A program made the translations under genes and the position numbers. The notes under the pieces were generated by a model. The model saw only the letters and a program-made list of their open reading frames with translations, had not been told where the DNA came from and did not search any database. Shown piece by piece: positions 10,988 through 19,850 of a DNA stretch of 64,000 nucleotides. Source of the stretch: Pachyseris speciosa (taxonomy: Eukaryota; Cnidaria; Anthozoa; Scleractinia; Pachyseridae). Each line of letters starts with the position of its first letter. Within the stretch, counting starts at the first letter, position 1. The DNA lies in NCBI GenBank assembly GCA_016490735.1, contig JAEMWC010000381.1, forward strand, positions 332,501 through 396,500, in the 5' to 3' direction.

Positions 10988-11808
10988 TTACACGTTTCTT
11001 GAGAGACAAACATAAACTTTATTGCCTTTTCTCAGCGAATACAGAAACAATACAGAAAGTGATTTAAAATGAATAAACATCAAAAAAATGTGTTTCCACC
11101 CTTGAGGTCGAGGCAGAATTGTTGCTTCAGGTGTTAAGGAATTGAGCTGGTATTTATATGTTAAAAAGTTATTTTGCAACTGCATGTACTGCCTCGCTCT
11201 TTCGTCGTCTCCAAGGTTTGTACTATACAGAAAGTTATCCATATTATTCTGAATGCGCTGCATCTCCGGAATTACCGGGGGAACCATCTGGGTTTGTTGC
11301 TTGAGATACTGGAGCAGCTCCTGGGAAATGTTACTCTCTTCGATCCCTTTGTGGAATCTTTCTTCGCCAGGTAATACATTTGTTCGCAATCTGCAACTAT
11401 CTGGAGTCGTTGGTTTGAGATCAACAAAAAGATAACCAAATGGTCTTCGCACCTCTTCTTAGTACTCTTTTAAAAACAAAGCAGTTTGTCTCGGGTACAT
11501 TTGTTTGGCTAAAGTTAAAATCTGCAGTTTATGCCGAGGATTCTTGAAAAGGACCAAGTAATGAATGTTTAAACTGGTTCTTCGGTTGCCTTTGTAAATA
11601 ACGCTCAGGTGTCGATGATGGGATCCTTTTGAAAACAGGTTCACGATCCGATTATCACTTCCTGCTTTAATCATTTGGTCGTCGATGACAATCAAGTTGC
11701 TTATGTAATAATAATAATAATAATAATAATAATAGCAAACAGGACAGGACCAACTCGTGTCAACTGAATCGAAGCTTAACATCAACTGACAAAATGTGTA
11801 ATGTTTCA
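10988..11808 (-). pseudogene. Packaging ATPase (A32/FtsK-like) C-terminal remnant
   Basis: Reading leftwards, the segment at 11459-11710 shows VIDDQMIKA (Walker B-like hhhhDD), then FSKGSHHRHLSV and VLFKNPRHKLQI, which are typical of ATPases from a subgroup of Polinton-like elements. An in-frame TAA at about 11459-11461 interrupts it. The frame continues as FGYLFVDLKPTTPDSCRL and a helical tail. The ATP-binding N-terminal half is absent; its place is taken by a (TAA)n tract and the minisatellite at 11822-12280. The break is a nonsense change, not a homopolymer slip, so decay here is genuine. Confidence 0.65.
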
Positions 11809-11821
11809 CAATGATATAAGC

Positions 11822-12280
11822 TTCGGCCACCCCCACAACAATTCTATTATTTTCCACCACCACCACCACAACTCTATTGTTTTCCGCCGCCACCACGGCC
11901 AACACAATTCTTTTGTTTTCCACCGCCACCAATTCCACCACCACCACAAGCACCACCACATTTCTATTGTTTTCCTCCACCAATACCACCACCACCGCCA
12001 CCACCACAATTCTATTGTGTTCCACCACCACCACCACCACCGCCACCATCACCACCACCATCCCCACAACAATTCTATTGTTTTCCACCACCACCACCAC
12101 AATTCTATTGTTTTCCACCACCACCACAATTCTATTGTTTTCCACCCCCACCACATCCATCACCACCACCGCCACCACAATTCTATTGTTTTCCACCACC
12201 ATCACCACCACAATTCTATTGTTTTCCACCACCACAGCCACCACCACCACCACCACCAGCTTCACAATTCTATTGTTCTG
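11822..12280. repeat. ATTCTATTGTTTTCC(ACC)n minisatellite
   Basis: About fifteen units of caattctattgttttccacc followed by variable (CCA)n and GCCACC runs. The frames across it encode His/Asn-rich or Thr-rich repeats on + and Val-Glu-Asn repeats on -. These are repeat artefacts. An adjacent (TAA)n tract lies at 11709-11733. The array lies where the N-terminal half of the ATPase would be expected. Confidence 0.9.
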
Positions 12281-12378
12281 CCACTATATTGAAATCGATA
12301 TAAAGCCGCAGACAAGAGAAACTATGTCATTCGAGTTTGGGAAAGTGTTGCTTACACTTCATTTTCGTCAGAGAGGAA

Positions 12379-12561
12379 ATGAAGAAACTTTACATTCCGA
12401 ATAACAAGTTGTACGAAGACTATTATCTAAGCCAAGCTAAGCAAAAAGGTGGAAATTTATCGGCTTTCCACGGATCCCGATTTCAGCAGGGATGTGGCTT
12501 AGGTTCCATATCTAAGGGTCAGGTAGTCTTAACATTAAATATTCCAAGACAAATCAGTTAA
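12379..12561 (+). CDS. Small structural-type protein of the 3-kb element
   Basis: From the ATG at 12379 the protein begins MKKLYIPNNKLYEDYYL and contains a glycine-rich CGLGSISKG. A short YEDYY-type N-terminus followed by a G-x-GLGS segment resembles a small protein I associate with Polinton-like elements. Its function is unknown; a minor virion or core component is plausible. It is probably truncated at its 3' end by the LINE fragment that starts at about 12560. Confidence 0.4.
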   Translation: MKKLYIPNNKLYEDYYLSQAKQKGGNLSAFHGSRFQQGCGLGSISKGQVVLTLNIPRQIS

Positions 12562-12577
12562 AACATTCTTTTCCTAG

Positions 12578-12620
<43 letters not shown>

Positions 12621-12990
12621 GTCCTCCCTAAGCACACATTTATAGTTTCTCTACATCAGCTCCGTTTACATATTTTGGAATCAGAAAATACTTATGTTGA
12701 CACACCTACTTTAGTTAATAAATTGAGGAAGATGTCATGAAATCTTCTATAAGCTTGTAATTTTGTAAAGTTGAATTTTAATAATTCTAGTTCATCTTTT
12801 TGTATCGATTATATAGATTTATCTTCCTTCTTCTTTCCTTTTGTTAATCTCTTCCTACTGAATTACCTAATATTTGTTTTCTTCTGCCCGCCTCGACTAG
12901 ATAAGCTATATGCGAGCAGAGGAAGTTGATATGTATAATTTTTTTATTTATTTTTTAACTCTTACCTGAATATCAATAAACAAAAGTCAA
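12560..12990 (+). mobile_element. 3' fragment of a LINE
   Basis: A short frame from about 12565 (FPRFGARIWNSIPQSIR, then YVDTPTLVNKL, stop near 12740) matches the C-terminal end typical of L2/CR1-like reverse transcriptases. An AT-rich 3' UTR follows. Only the last ~60 codons remain, as expected for a 5'-truncated insertion. It interrupts the 3-kb element between its two + strand gene groups. Confidence 0.6.
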
Positions 12991-12998
12991 TAAACAGA

Positions 12999-13423
12999 TA
13001 AAAAATACGAAGAGAAAGGTCGATTGGGATAAAGAGGAAGAGAGTGATTATGAGGACACTAACACAAGTGAAGAGGAAAGTGATGACGAAGAGCCTCGAA
13101 TAAAAGATGTTTTAGAGGAAATTTCCCAAGCCGTTTCCAGACAACAGGCCTCCGATTTATTACACAACATGGCGGCGTCAAAGGATATCTTGTTTTGGAC
13201 ACCTCGTGGACAGTTACTTCCGAACCAGCGAATGATACCAGTGACCAACATCTCAGAGCTGGTTGAATATGTGTTACTCCCTTATAGCGACGATGTTGCC
13301 AAACCCCGCGCCCTCAAAACATTTATAAAACGGTTGGCAGAATTAGGAATTAATAAGCGTTTGATAAAGAATAAGAAACTTTTGGCTGAGCCAATGGAAA
13401 AAAAAACGAGCCTATCGAGATAA
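12999..13423 (+). CDS. Acidic protein of the 3-kb element
   Basis: An open frame runs from about 12999 to the stop at 13421-13423. It has a basic start, a strongly acidic stretch (EEESDYEDTNTSEEESDDEE), then a folded-looking region with ILFWTPRGQLLPN, NISELVEYVLL and a lysine-rich tail. The pattern of an acidic linker followed by a 'W-x-x-x-G-x-L ... N-I-x-x-L' domain is one I associate with hypothetical proteins of Polinton-like elements. No biochemical role can be given. The start codon is uncertain; the first ATG (13169) would omit the acidic region. Confidence 0.45.
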
Positions 13424-13572
13424 ATACGGTGAGGCTGGTGATGAAAAAAATGGTTTCCAAAAGCAGTGATATTGAAGATGGCAGAGAGACAGAAAATTTA
13501 GGAAAAGGAAGGAAATTCAGAAGTTGAATATTCTGAAGAGAACGCAAGCCCAGAGATTTTGTTTCAAGGAAA

Positions 13573-13770
13573 AGGTTATTGCTACCATTGTAACGGCGAA
13601 AACATGCAGTAGTGAAATGCCCAAGATGCCACTGGCGTGATGGTTATAAAATTTGTCCGATTTGCGCATACAAAATTCCTGTTGATCGTAAACACTCGAC
13701 TGAGGGATTTATTTGTTGCACTGATTGTCACGCTGTGAAACGCATTGATTCAGAAGATGAAGACGATTGA
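13573..13770 (+). pseudogene. Cysteine-rich zinc-ribbon protein
   Basis: CxxC pairs follow each other: CYHC near 13580, then CPRC, CPIC and CTDC further on, ending with an acidic tail (DSEDED) and stop at 13768-13770. Two stops near 13610 separate the first pair from the rest, so a frame change has occurred. Four CxxC pairs suggest one or two zinc ribbons, probably nucleic-acid binding. It is the last gene before the right inverted repeat. Confidence 0.45.
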
Positions 13771-13940
13771 TTTTTCCTCCACATGGAGTTCAAGAGGATG
13801 ACTGACGTATATTCATTTCAAATCACTTTCTGTATTGTTTTTGTATTCGCTGAGAAAAGGCAATAAAGGGTATGTCTATCAAGAAACGTGTAATTCATAT
13901 TAGTCGCGTGTTTATATTGATCGTTCCAAACAACTTAAGA

Positions 13941-14633
13941 AAGACCTGAGAAAGTGAAGGAAAGTTGGAAATGAAATTTTTTAACCCCCCTTCATTTTTT
14001 GTGTGGAGGTAGGTTGCCTGGGGGGTGAACGCAAATAGCCATATAAGGGTCACCTGATGTATCGTTGTCATGGTAACCAAAATTGATCATGCCCGCCTCC
14101 AACCCATGTTTTGAGCAAAAACTTTACTCTGAAATGGCCGACAAATATGAGTTTATTTCTAGAGTGAATGTGAGCCAATTCAAACGACATTCCTATTCCT
14201 CTACTTTCCGCAAATCCTGTTATAGTATTTTGACTTCTACAAACAACTCGAAAATAGTGGCTTTACTATGTTGCCTGTCGGCCATTTTGACAAACATCAA
14301 AAACAAGCTTGATCAATTCCGCAATTTCTTCAAAAGTAGTCTCTTCCCAGACACCAACTTCGCAGCAGTGCTTAAACATATGTTAGAGTTTCTAAATATC
14401 AGAAAATCTATTTTCGGGAAAATTATATTTTGGCCATGGAAGATAAACACATTTGATGGAAATTTGAAAACACCTCAAATTTGGCCATTTTCAGACTGGA
14501 TTGGTTTGCTCTAAAATGGATTAGAGTAAGCGTTTTTAAGCTCTAAATATGTTTTCTATCATCTTGTCTGTGAAATAAACGTGGTGTGTGATGTTTTAGA
14601 TGGTTACGATTGATTAAAAGGAAGTTGACAGAG
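13941..14633 (+). repeat. Interspersed repeat, copy 1 (inverted partner at 37668-38355)
   Basis: This ~690-bp segment is about 85-90% identical by eye to the reverse complement of 37668-38355. Shared phrases include ggccgacaaatatgagttta (partly), aaacaagcttgatcaattcc and tggattggtttgctctaaaa. The 143-residue frame at 14083-14514 is inside the repeat, is not preserved in the partner and is not considered a gene. One end lies against the right inverted repeat of the 3-kb element. The other end meets a possible exon (14641-14754). Confidence 0.75.
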
Positions 14634-14640
14634 AGCCTAC

Positions 14641-14754
14641 CTTGTACGTTTTGGCAACTTTTAGTGAGACGGCTTCGTGTTTGCTCGCTCCATTTTCTTC
14701 ACCAATTCGAGCACAAATTCTGATAGTCAGGTCAAGACTCATAGCCTCTTCCAT
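14641..14754 (-). CDS. Possible internal exon of an unknown host gene
   Basis: On the - strand a 114-base open block (38 codons, beginning MEEAMSLDLTIRICARIG) is bounded by an acceptor-like tctattttag and a strong donor AAG|gtaggc. A diverged version of the block and its donor occurs on the + strand at about 37550-37652 (GLTFRACTRFG), with an in-frame stop. The exon and the adjoining intron therefore seem to be duplicated in inverted orientation. The protein family is not recognised. Confidence 0.3.
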
Positions 14755-14759
14755 CTAAA

Positions 14760-15423
14760 ATAGACTTAGGGATGTTTGGAGCCACACTGAGACGCTCGTG
14801 TATTTACAAGCATCTAGCTTCTTGCAGAGTACAGTTGACAAGGTTCAAACATTGTGATGACGTTGTGGTTTCTGCTATAAGAAAGTCGATGCAAGGATTT
14901 ACACCCATGCTTCGCCATGCTTAGTAAACGTAGGCCTGTAGAAAGGAACAGAGTAGTTCGCTAAAAGCAGTCGGTACATACTTTGCGTTCGTTTAGAAGC
15001 GAAGAAGTTGTTCTCAAATCAACATGTGTGACAAGGGACCGGAAATGACAAGGCGCCGACTGCTGACCGGATGTTTCATTATTTGTTTATTGGTACAATT
15101 TTGTGGCTACAATTTCTATGTTTCGTTGTGCTTTGCTGCTTTGTTAATAACTTACCAGATATAATATAAATGGTTTAAGAGCATATACCACCACAATGCA
15201 TGACCAATTGGGAAAGGAGGAATTCGGCGAAGTTACAATGCAAGGCGAGGAGTAGTATACTGGAGTCAAACAAATACCACTTCGCAAAAACCTTCGTCGC
15301 TCCGCTCCTCGGTTTTTTGCTCAGTTGTATTTGTTTGACTCCAGTATACTACTACGGATACCACCATCCCGGCAACCAACCCACTTGCGCAAATTTCAAC
15401 CGGTTCCAACCAGTGGAAACCGG
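14760..15423. other. Intergenic DNA with a hairpin next to Polinton P1
   Basis: No gene is supported. A strong inverted repeat lies at about 15253-15354: gtatactggagtcaaacaaa and its exact complement flank a ~45-bp spacer. The last 60 bases before P1 contain repeated ttcaacc/ggttcc motifs resembling the outermost bases of the P1 terminal repeat. Confidence 0.5.
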
Positions 15424-15646
15424 TTTCAACCAGTTTGACGAGTCAGCCAATTAGAGAAAAGAGCTACCACCATATCTGTGTCACCCAATTAGAGAAAAGG
15501 GGTACAAGGATATCCCAGCGGAATATTTAAAATCCGATTGGATTTTTCCAGCAAATATATACGCAGGAGAATGGCAACGCCGGAAAAAAGCAACCCAGCA
15601 ACAACAGCCCCGTACGACGAGGATGCGTTCATCGAATGGCTAGGCA
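15424..15646. repeat. P1 left terminal inverted repeat
   Basis: This is the reverse complement of 33541-33762 with few mismatches. It contains two direct copies of caattagagaaaag, then tatcccagcggaatatttaa, and extends into ggatgcgttc...cgaatggctagg. The inner part is open on the + strand (15538-15729), mirroring the start of PolB at the other end. Confidence 0.93.
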
Positions 15647-15766
15647 CAGTGTTGACGGAGGAAGAGAGCGAGAGACCCCCAGTTCCTCTGTACATTCCCC
15701 CTCATAAACGGAGATTAGCCACCTCTTAACCCCAGAAAAACTCCCCCAACATCGTGGAAAAAAAGT

Positions 15767-15958
15767 TTGTCCAGCCAAACAACAAATACAATTGGATGGT
15801 TGCGGGGTATTTGGCGGGAGGATGGCGAAGATTGGTCATTCTCTCGCTGTTGGAAATGTACAGGATGCAACGAGGACGGTGTTTGTTCGCAAACTGGTGC
15901 CCCGCCTCCGCCTTGGATTGGAAGGGAAGACCTCCCCGCTCGGGTCTGGGACAAGTGA
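15767..15958 (+). CDS. Small cysteine-rich protein (hypothetical)
   Basis: The frame ends CWKCTGCNEDGVCSQTG then PPPPWIGREDLPARVWDK and a stop at 15956-15958. CxxC-x2-C-x5-C spacing suggests a small zinc-binding knuckle. The upstream frame without an ATG may continue from a different frame (15754-15830), so a frameshift is likely. It is the first gene inside the left repeat of P1 and has no match that I recognise in P2. Confidence 0.35.
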   Translation: MSSQTTNTIGWLRGIWREDGEDWSFSRCWKCTGCNEDGVCSQTGAPPPPWIGREDLPARVWDK

Positions 15959-15985
15959 TTGCAAGAGATAACGTGTTAACATCCT

Positions 15986-16228
15986 TTGAACAGGTGGTGC
16001 CCTTGGGATATATGGATCCCGAGAGATCGATCGCAACAGTTGTGGAATAATTTGCCCCCGCAAATGAAAGAAGCATTAATGGACTTCATGGGAGAGCTTG
16101 AAGTCATTTTTTCACTTGATAATTTTTCCCCTTATTTGAGTGTTAAGGGCGCAATGCCGGCATTTTATACACTTTTTGAAGCTTATGTTAATTGTACATT
16201 CGATCGTGCGGAGGTTGATAACAATTAG
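15986..16228 (+). CDS. Hypothetical P1 protein
   Basis: The frame carries RSQQLWNNLPPQMKEALMDF and MPAFYTLFEAYVNCTFDRAE, with an amphipathic, protein-like composition. The stop is at 16226-16228. The first ~12 codons are doubtful, because the preceding frame (to 16050) seems to lead into this one around 16015. No family is recognised. Confidence 0.35.
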   Translation: MNRWCPWDIWIPRDRSQQLWNNLPPQMKEALMDFMGELEVIFSLDNFSPYLSVKGAMPAFYTLFEAYVNCTFDRAEVDNN

Positions 16229-16338
16229 ACAGAGGAAGACGACTTAAACGAACCAGATTGAATTGATTAGAATTTGAAGCAGATATGATGGAAGAAGAAA
16301 AAATATCCTGCTTCTTTCCCCGAACATGAAGATAAAGG

Positions 16339-16728
16339 TTGTCCCGGGTGCGATTAAAAATTCCATTGACAATCCAAACAATCACAACTTTCAACAGCCT
16401 TTCAGCAACTTTTTTTCGCCCCAGTTTGCCGAATATTTTGAAAATGTTCGTCATTCCATCCAAGTTTTTTCCTCTCTTTCAACTTGAAAGCAACAAAAAA
16501 ATTAAAGATGTTTTCTTTCAATTCCCAAGGAAGCATCCACAGAAAGTCCATGGTATTTTGTTTTCACCACACAATAACCCAACCAATCGAAGACAAGACA
16601 CCCATGGGTATATGGCGGGTGTGTTAGAAGAGAAAGACTTTGTCGCGAGGGAAATTCATAAACTTCCTCCCGAGCTTCAAGAAATTATTTTGAGAGGGGT
16701 GATTTATATGAAAATAAAAGACCGATAA
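16339..16728 (+). CDS. Hypothetical P1 protein, possibly broken
   Basis: The C-terminal part (EEKDFVAREIHKLPPELQEI then a short hydrophobic end and stop at 16726-16728) looks like coding sequence. The N-terminal part is less certain; a second frame covers 16400-16600 equally well. No domain is recognised. The next 400 bases (16730-17130) hold no supported gene. Confidence 0.3.
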   Translation: MSRVRLKIPLTIQTITTFNSLSATFFRPSLPNILKMFVIPSKFFPLFQLESNKKIKDVFFQFPRKHPQKVHGILFSPHNNPTNRRQDTHGYMAGVLEEKDFVAREIHKLPPELQEIILRGVIYMKIKDR

Positions 16729-17133
16729 AAGCTGGGCTGGGGGCAAATTTTAAATTGTATTGAGTATGCGCCATATTGCTACAGAAAAGAAAGAATAACA
16801 AAAGTCACAGCCTGCAGAAAATGTAGCCGTTGTGACAAGTAATATGTGTTATATTTGTCTGAAAGAGGGTTTTGTTCACGATATTTATCTTGACAATTCG
16901 ACGAGGACAGTTTTGTTTTTGATGCCACCAAAATTTATTTGACACCCTATTAAAGGTTTGGGTGCAAGGGGTATCTGTACAGAAATGATTGCTTTGTTGG
17001 TAACCCTTTTCCATTTCGTGCAAGACAAACTTGTACACCCAATCGTTCGCGAGGTGAAGCAAGAAATGGATCGTGTTGTGAACGAAATGTTCGCACAAGG
17101 TACACCTATTTGAAGAAAAGGAGCCACACATAA

Positions 17134-17247
17134 ATGGCAAAACGGGTTTTGCAAGACGCCAAAGTGGAAGAAATAGTCAGCGGCTTGGTCGAAACTTTCG
17201 ACGCAACTATTTCCAATCTTCACCTTCTCCGCCCAACGTTTACGGAA
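17134..17247 (+). pseudogene. P1 gene interrupted by LINE insertion, 5' part
   Basis: From the ATG at 17134 the frame (MAKRVLQDAKVEEIVSGLVE...) is open to the insertion point and then runs into the (TAA)n tail of the LINE. The 3' part resumes in the same frame at 19617 beyond the LINE and the fold-back element. The target sequence tttacggaa is duplicated at both borders. The protein is helical with no recognised domain. Confidence 0.65.
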
Positions 17248-19214
17248 TAATAATAATAATAATAATATATAGGCTTATATAGCGCTGTTTCTAGAAATTC
17301 AACAGCGCTTTACAATATTCACAATTAAAATAATAAAAAAAGATAATCATTAAAGCTAATCAATTAAAAACTAAAACTATGAAATAAAGTAACGCTTAAA
17401 AAGAAATGTCTTCAACTTAGATTTGAAAACAGTCAGTGAATTACAAGATCTTATATCGTCTGGAAGACTGTTCCACAGTGCAGGGGCAGCACAAGAAAAG
17501 GCCCTTTGCCCGTATGATTTAAGATTAAATTTCGGTGTTACAAGGAGAGATTTACCCGAGGAGCGTAATGATCTTCCAGGTTTGTAAACAGATAACAGTT
17601 CAGAAAGATATTCGGGTGCCATACCATGTAGTGATTTGAATGTTAGAAGTAAGATTTTATAATCAATTCTCTCGGTCACAGGCAGCCAGTGTAGCTGTCT
17701 CAATATGGGTGTTATGTTATCATACTTGTTGGTCCCCATGAGGAGGCGCGCCGCACTGTTCTGAACAAACTGTAGTCTCTGAGTTTGATTCTTGGAAAGA
17801 CCGGATAAAACGGAATCACAATAATCAAGCTTAGAAGTGATAAATGCGTGAATAAGGGTCTCGCAGTGCTTAAAAGATATAAATTTCCTAATTTTGGCTA
17901 TGTTATTTAGATGGTAGAATGCAGATTTGCAAATGGAAGCGATCTGTTTATCCATAGAAACCAAATTGTCAATCCAGACGCCGATATTTCTTGCAGAGGT
18001 CGATGCAGTGATATAATCAGATCCGGCATATATAGAATTGAGTGTGGGGGTCGGCCGATGGCGAGCATTAAGGACTAACAGTTCAGTTTTATCACCATTC
18101 AATTTCAACTTGTTTATCATCATCCATTGTTCAACGTCTTTAATACACAGTTCAACTCGAGATGTGGAATGCTCTGGTTCCCCTGCAGCTGATTGACAGA
18201 AGCTTAAATAAATTTGCGTGTCGTCCGCATAGAAATGATAAGACATGTTGTGCTGTTTGATTACATTAGCAAGCGGGGCAGTGTATATGGAATATAGCAT
18301 GGGCCCTAAAACAGAACCCTGTGGGACGCCATATTTCAGACAACGGCTCGAGGAACGTTCGTTCTCAACATAAACAAATTGGCTCCTATTTAGAAGATAG
18401 GATTGAAACCAAGTGAGAGCCTTGCCTCGGATTCCAAAGCAATGATCAAGTCTATTCAACAAAATGGAATGGTCAACAGTATCGAACGCGGCAGAAAGGT
18501 CCAAGAGTATAAGTATAACACACTGACCATCATCAATAGCTCGGAGAACATCATTGTGAACACGGGTCAGTGCGGTCTCAGTGCTATGACCGGCCCTATA
18601 AGCAGATTGAAATAGCTCCATAAGGTCACCATTATTGAGATGCTCATTCAAACGAGCAGCAACCACTTTTTCTATTGCCTTGGATACAAATCGGAGATTG
18701 GAAATAGGCCTGTAACTTGGATAGAGTTCATGATCAAGGGCCTCTTTCTTGATTATGGGGGTAAGAGCGGCTTCCTTGAGTTTCATAGGAACGGTCGCAT
18801 TATCAAGTGATAAGTTCACAATACGCACAATAACAGGCAACAAGACATCGTAACAATCCTTCAGCAGAGCACCAGGTACTGGATCTAAGATACAGGATTT
18901 CCCAGCCGTAGTACGTAAAAGAGAAGACAATTCTGTAACATTAGTCGGAGACAATTCAAGCAATTCCGTAGGAACATGACAGGTCGAAGCTTGAGGCAAG
19001 TCGGTAACTTCTAGCATGTTATCCCTGAGAGACCGAACCTTATTCTCAAAAAACTCAGCAAAGGTGTTCGCGAGATCAATGGCGTTTTCATGCGATGGTA
19101 GTTTTGGTGTTGCCTTGAGATGTAACAGTTTTACAAACGTTGAGAACAATACCCGCGGATTAGAACTATTGTCCTTAATGGTGTCGGCGTAAAACTTCAT
19201 CCTTGAGTCTGCAA
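17248..19214 (-). mobile_element. 5'-truncated CR1/L2-like LINE inside P1
   Basis: The element reads leftwards, ends in a microsatellite tail ((ATT)n on its own strand) at 17248-17270 and begins near 19214. The host sequence tttacggaa occurs just outside both ends (17239-17247 and 19215-19223) as a target duplication. It carries only the RT half of ORF2, consistent with 5' truncation. It disrupts a P1 gene. Confidence 0.85.
17377..19200 (-). CDS. LINE reverse transcriptase (RT and C-terminal part)
   Basis: A 607-residue frame without interruption. RT motifs appear in order: ITPIIKK (thumb-proximal start), SNLRFVSKAIEKVV, ILLDLSAAFDTVDHSIL (motif A), YGVPQGSVLGPMLYSIY (motif B), YHFYADDTQIY (catalytic box) and a LNGDKTE box. 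The C-terminus ends AAPALWNSLPDDIRSC...FLFKRYF, typical of CR1/L2/Rex-type elements. The endonuclease domain is absent because of truncation. The frame is intact, unlike most genes nearby, which suggests a recent insertion. Confidence 0.92.
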   Translation of the reverse strand: MKFYADTIKDNSSNPRVLFSTFVKLLHLKATPKLPSHENAIDLANTFAEFFENKVRSLRDNMLEVTDLPQASTCHVPTELLELSPTNVTELSSLLRTTAGKSCILDPVPGALLKDCYDVLLPVIVRIVNLSLDNATVPMKLKEAALTPIIKKEALDHELYPSYRPISNLRFVSKAIEKVVAARLNEHLNNGDLMELFQSAYRAGHSTETALTRVHNDVLRAIDDGQCVILILLDLSAAFDTVDHSILLNRLDHCFGIRGKALTWFQSYLLNRSQFVYVENERSSSRCLKYGVPQGSVLGPMLYSIYTAPLANVIKQHNMSYHFYADDTQIYLSFCQSAAGEPEHSTSRVELCIKDVEQWMMINKLKLNGDKTELLVLNARHRPTPTLNSIYAGSDYITASTSARNIGVWIDNLVSMDKQIASICKSAFYHLNNIAKIRKFISFKHCETLIHAFITSKLDYCDSVLSGLSKNQTQRLQFVQNSAARLLMGTNKYDNITPILRQLHWLPVTERIDYKILLLTFKSLHGMAPEYLSELLSVYKPGRSLRSSGKSLLVTPKFNLKSYGQRAFSCAAPALWNSLPDDIRSCNSLTVFKSKLKTFLFKRYFIS

Positions 19215-19227
19215 TTTACGGAAGAAG

Positions 19228-19616
19228 GATACTTCACAAATTAATGTGATCAAGTAAGCTGAAGCCACTCTAAAGGCACTAAGGCCACAAGGTAGCGGGC
19301 ATTACCCCTTAAATCTACCAAAGCGAAGATTGAGCCCAAGCATTAGCAGCCATGGACAGCTGTTTCGGCCTTATTAGGCCTCATCAGCATGGCATAGCTA
19401 ATGCTCAAGCTCAAGTACCCACATATCCATAAAACAAGCAATGAAAACGTAAAGCTTGTGGGATGTGGCTGAAGTGATAAGGATACTCCACAAATTAATG
19501 TGATCAAGTAAGCTGATGTGCCTTCAGAGTGGCTTCAGCTTACTTGATCACATTAATTTGTGAAGTATCCTTGTCCCTCCAGCCACATCCCACAAGCTTT
19601 ACGTTTTCATTGCTTG
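19228..19616. mobile_element. Fold-back element with hammerhead ribozyme, probably Penelope-related
   Basis: Inverted segments pair within the element: cacaaattaatgtgatcaag near 19235 and again near 19491 versus its complement near 19535, and aatgaaaacgtaaagcttgt near 19440 versus its complement near 19595. It is flanked by a 13-bp duplication (tttacggaagaag, 19215-19227 and 19617-19629). The ribozyme, inverted pseudo-repeats and a long, retroelement-type target duplication fit the terminal repeats of Penelope-like elements. No coding sequence remains. Confidence 0.7.
19339..19405 (-). ncRNA. Type I minimal hammerhead ribozyme
   Basis: On the - strand the core boxes occur in order: stem I strand GCCATG, CTGATGAG, stem II GGCC-taata-GGCC, GAAA, a very short stem III, the cleavage triplet GTC, then the second stem I strand CATGGC, perfectly complementary to the first. 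The outer segments agcattagc and gctaatgct extend stem I after an internal loop. All invariant core bases (CUGAUGA, GAAA, UH cleavage site) are present. Such ribozymes with tiny stem III are characteristic of Penelope-like elements and retrozymes. Confidence 0.85.
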
Positions 19617-19850
19617 TTTACGGAAGAAGACCCGTTTCCACCCACAATTGAAGCTATTCTCTCGTTGTTGAATTTGGAGGTAGAAAGTTTTTTTCGAGAC
19701 TGTTTGTTTGAAGAAATACTTATCGTAGAAGCGAAAAAAAGGGAGGTGCTCTTTTTGGACATATGGTACGAACTTTTGTCTCTCAGAAAAAGTGCCAAAA
19801 GAAAAGCCATGGCAATTGTCAAATGCCCTCCATCGTTTGGAAACAATTAT
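19617..19850 (+). pseudogene. P1 gene interrupted by LINE insertion, 3' part
   Basis: The frame resumes with FTEEDPFPPTIEAILSLLN and continues with RDCLFEEILIVEAKKREVLF and a basic segment. It remains open beyond 19850 but there overlaps the opposite-strand phospholipase-like gene, so the true end is uncertain. Together with 17134-17247 it marks a P1 gene split by two later insertions. Confidence 0.6.

Larger units (their letters stand above)
10942..13939. mobile_element. 3-kb terminal-inverted-repeat element with virus-like genes
   Basis: The left end (cttaagttgtttggaacgat, from 10942) is the reverse complement of the right end (...atcgttccaaacaacttaag, to 13939). Similarity extends about 135 bp inward (to about 11080 and from about 13805), through the phrases attacacgtttcttga and gccttttctcagcgaata. 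Each end is bounded by TTAA. The interior carries decayed genes of the Polinton/virus-like type: a packaging-ATPase tail on the - strand, and small structural-type proteins on the + strand. Known Polintons are 15-20 kb, so this is an internally deleted derivative. A LINE fragment has inserted at about 12560. Confidence 0.7.

Noticed and set aside
11801..12404. His-rich and Thr-rich open frames
   Set aside because: They arise from the ATTCTATTGTTTTCC(ACC)n minisatellite and have no other support.
14083..14514. 143-codon frame
   Set aside because: It lies in an interspersed repeat and is not kept in the inverted copy at 37668-38355.
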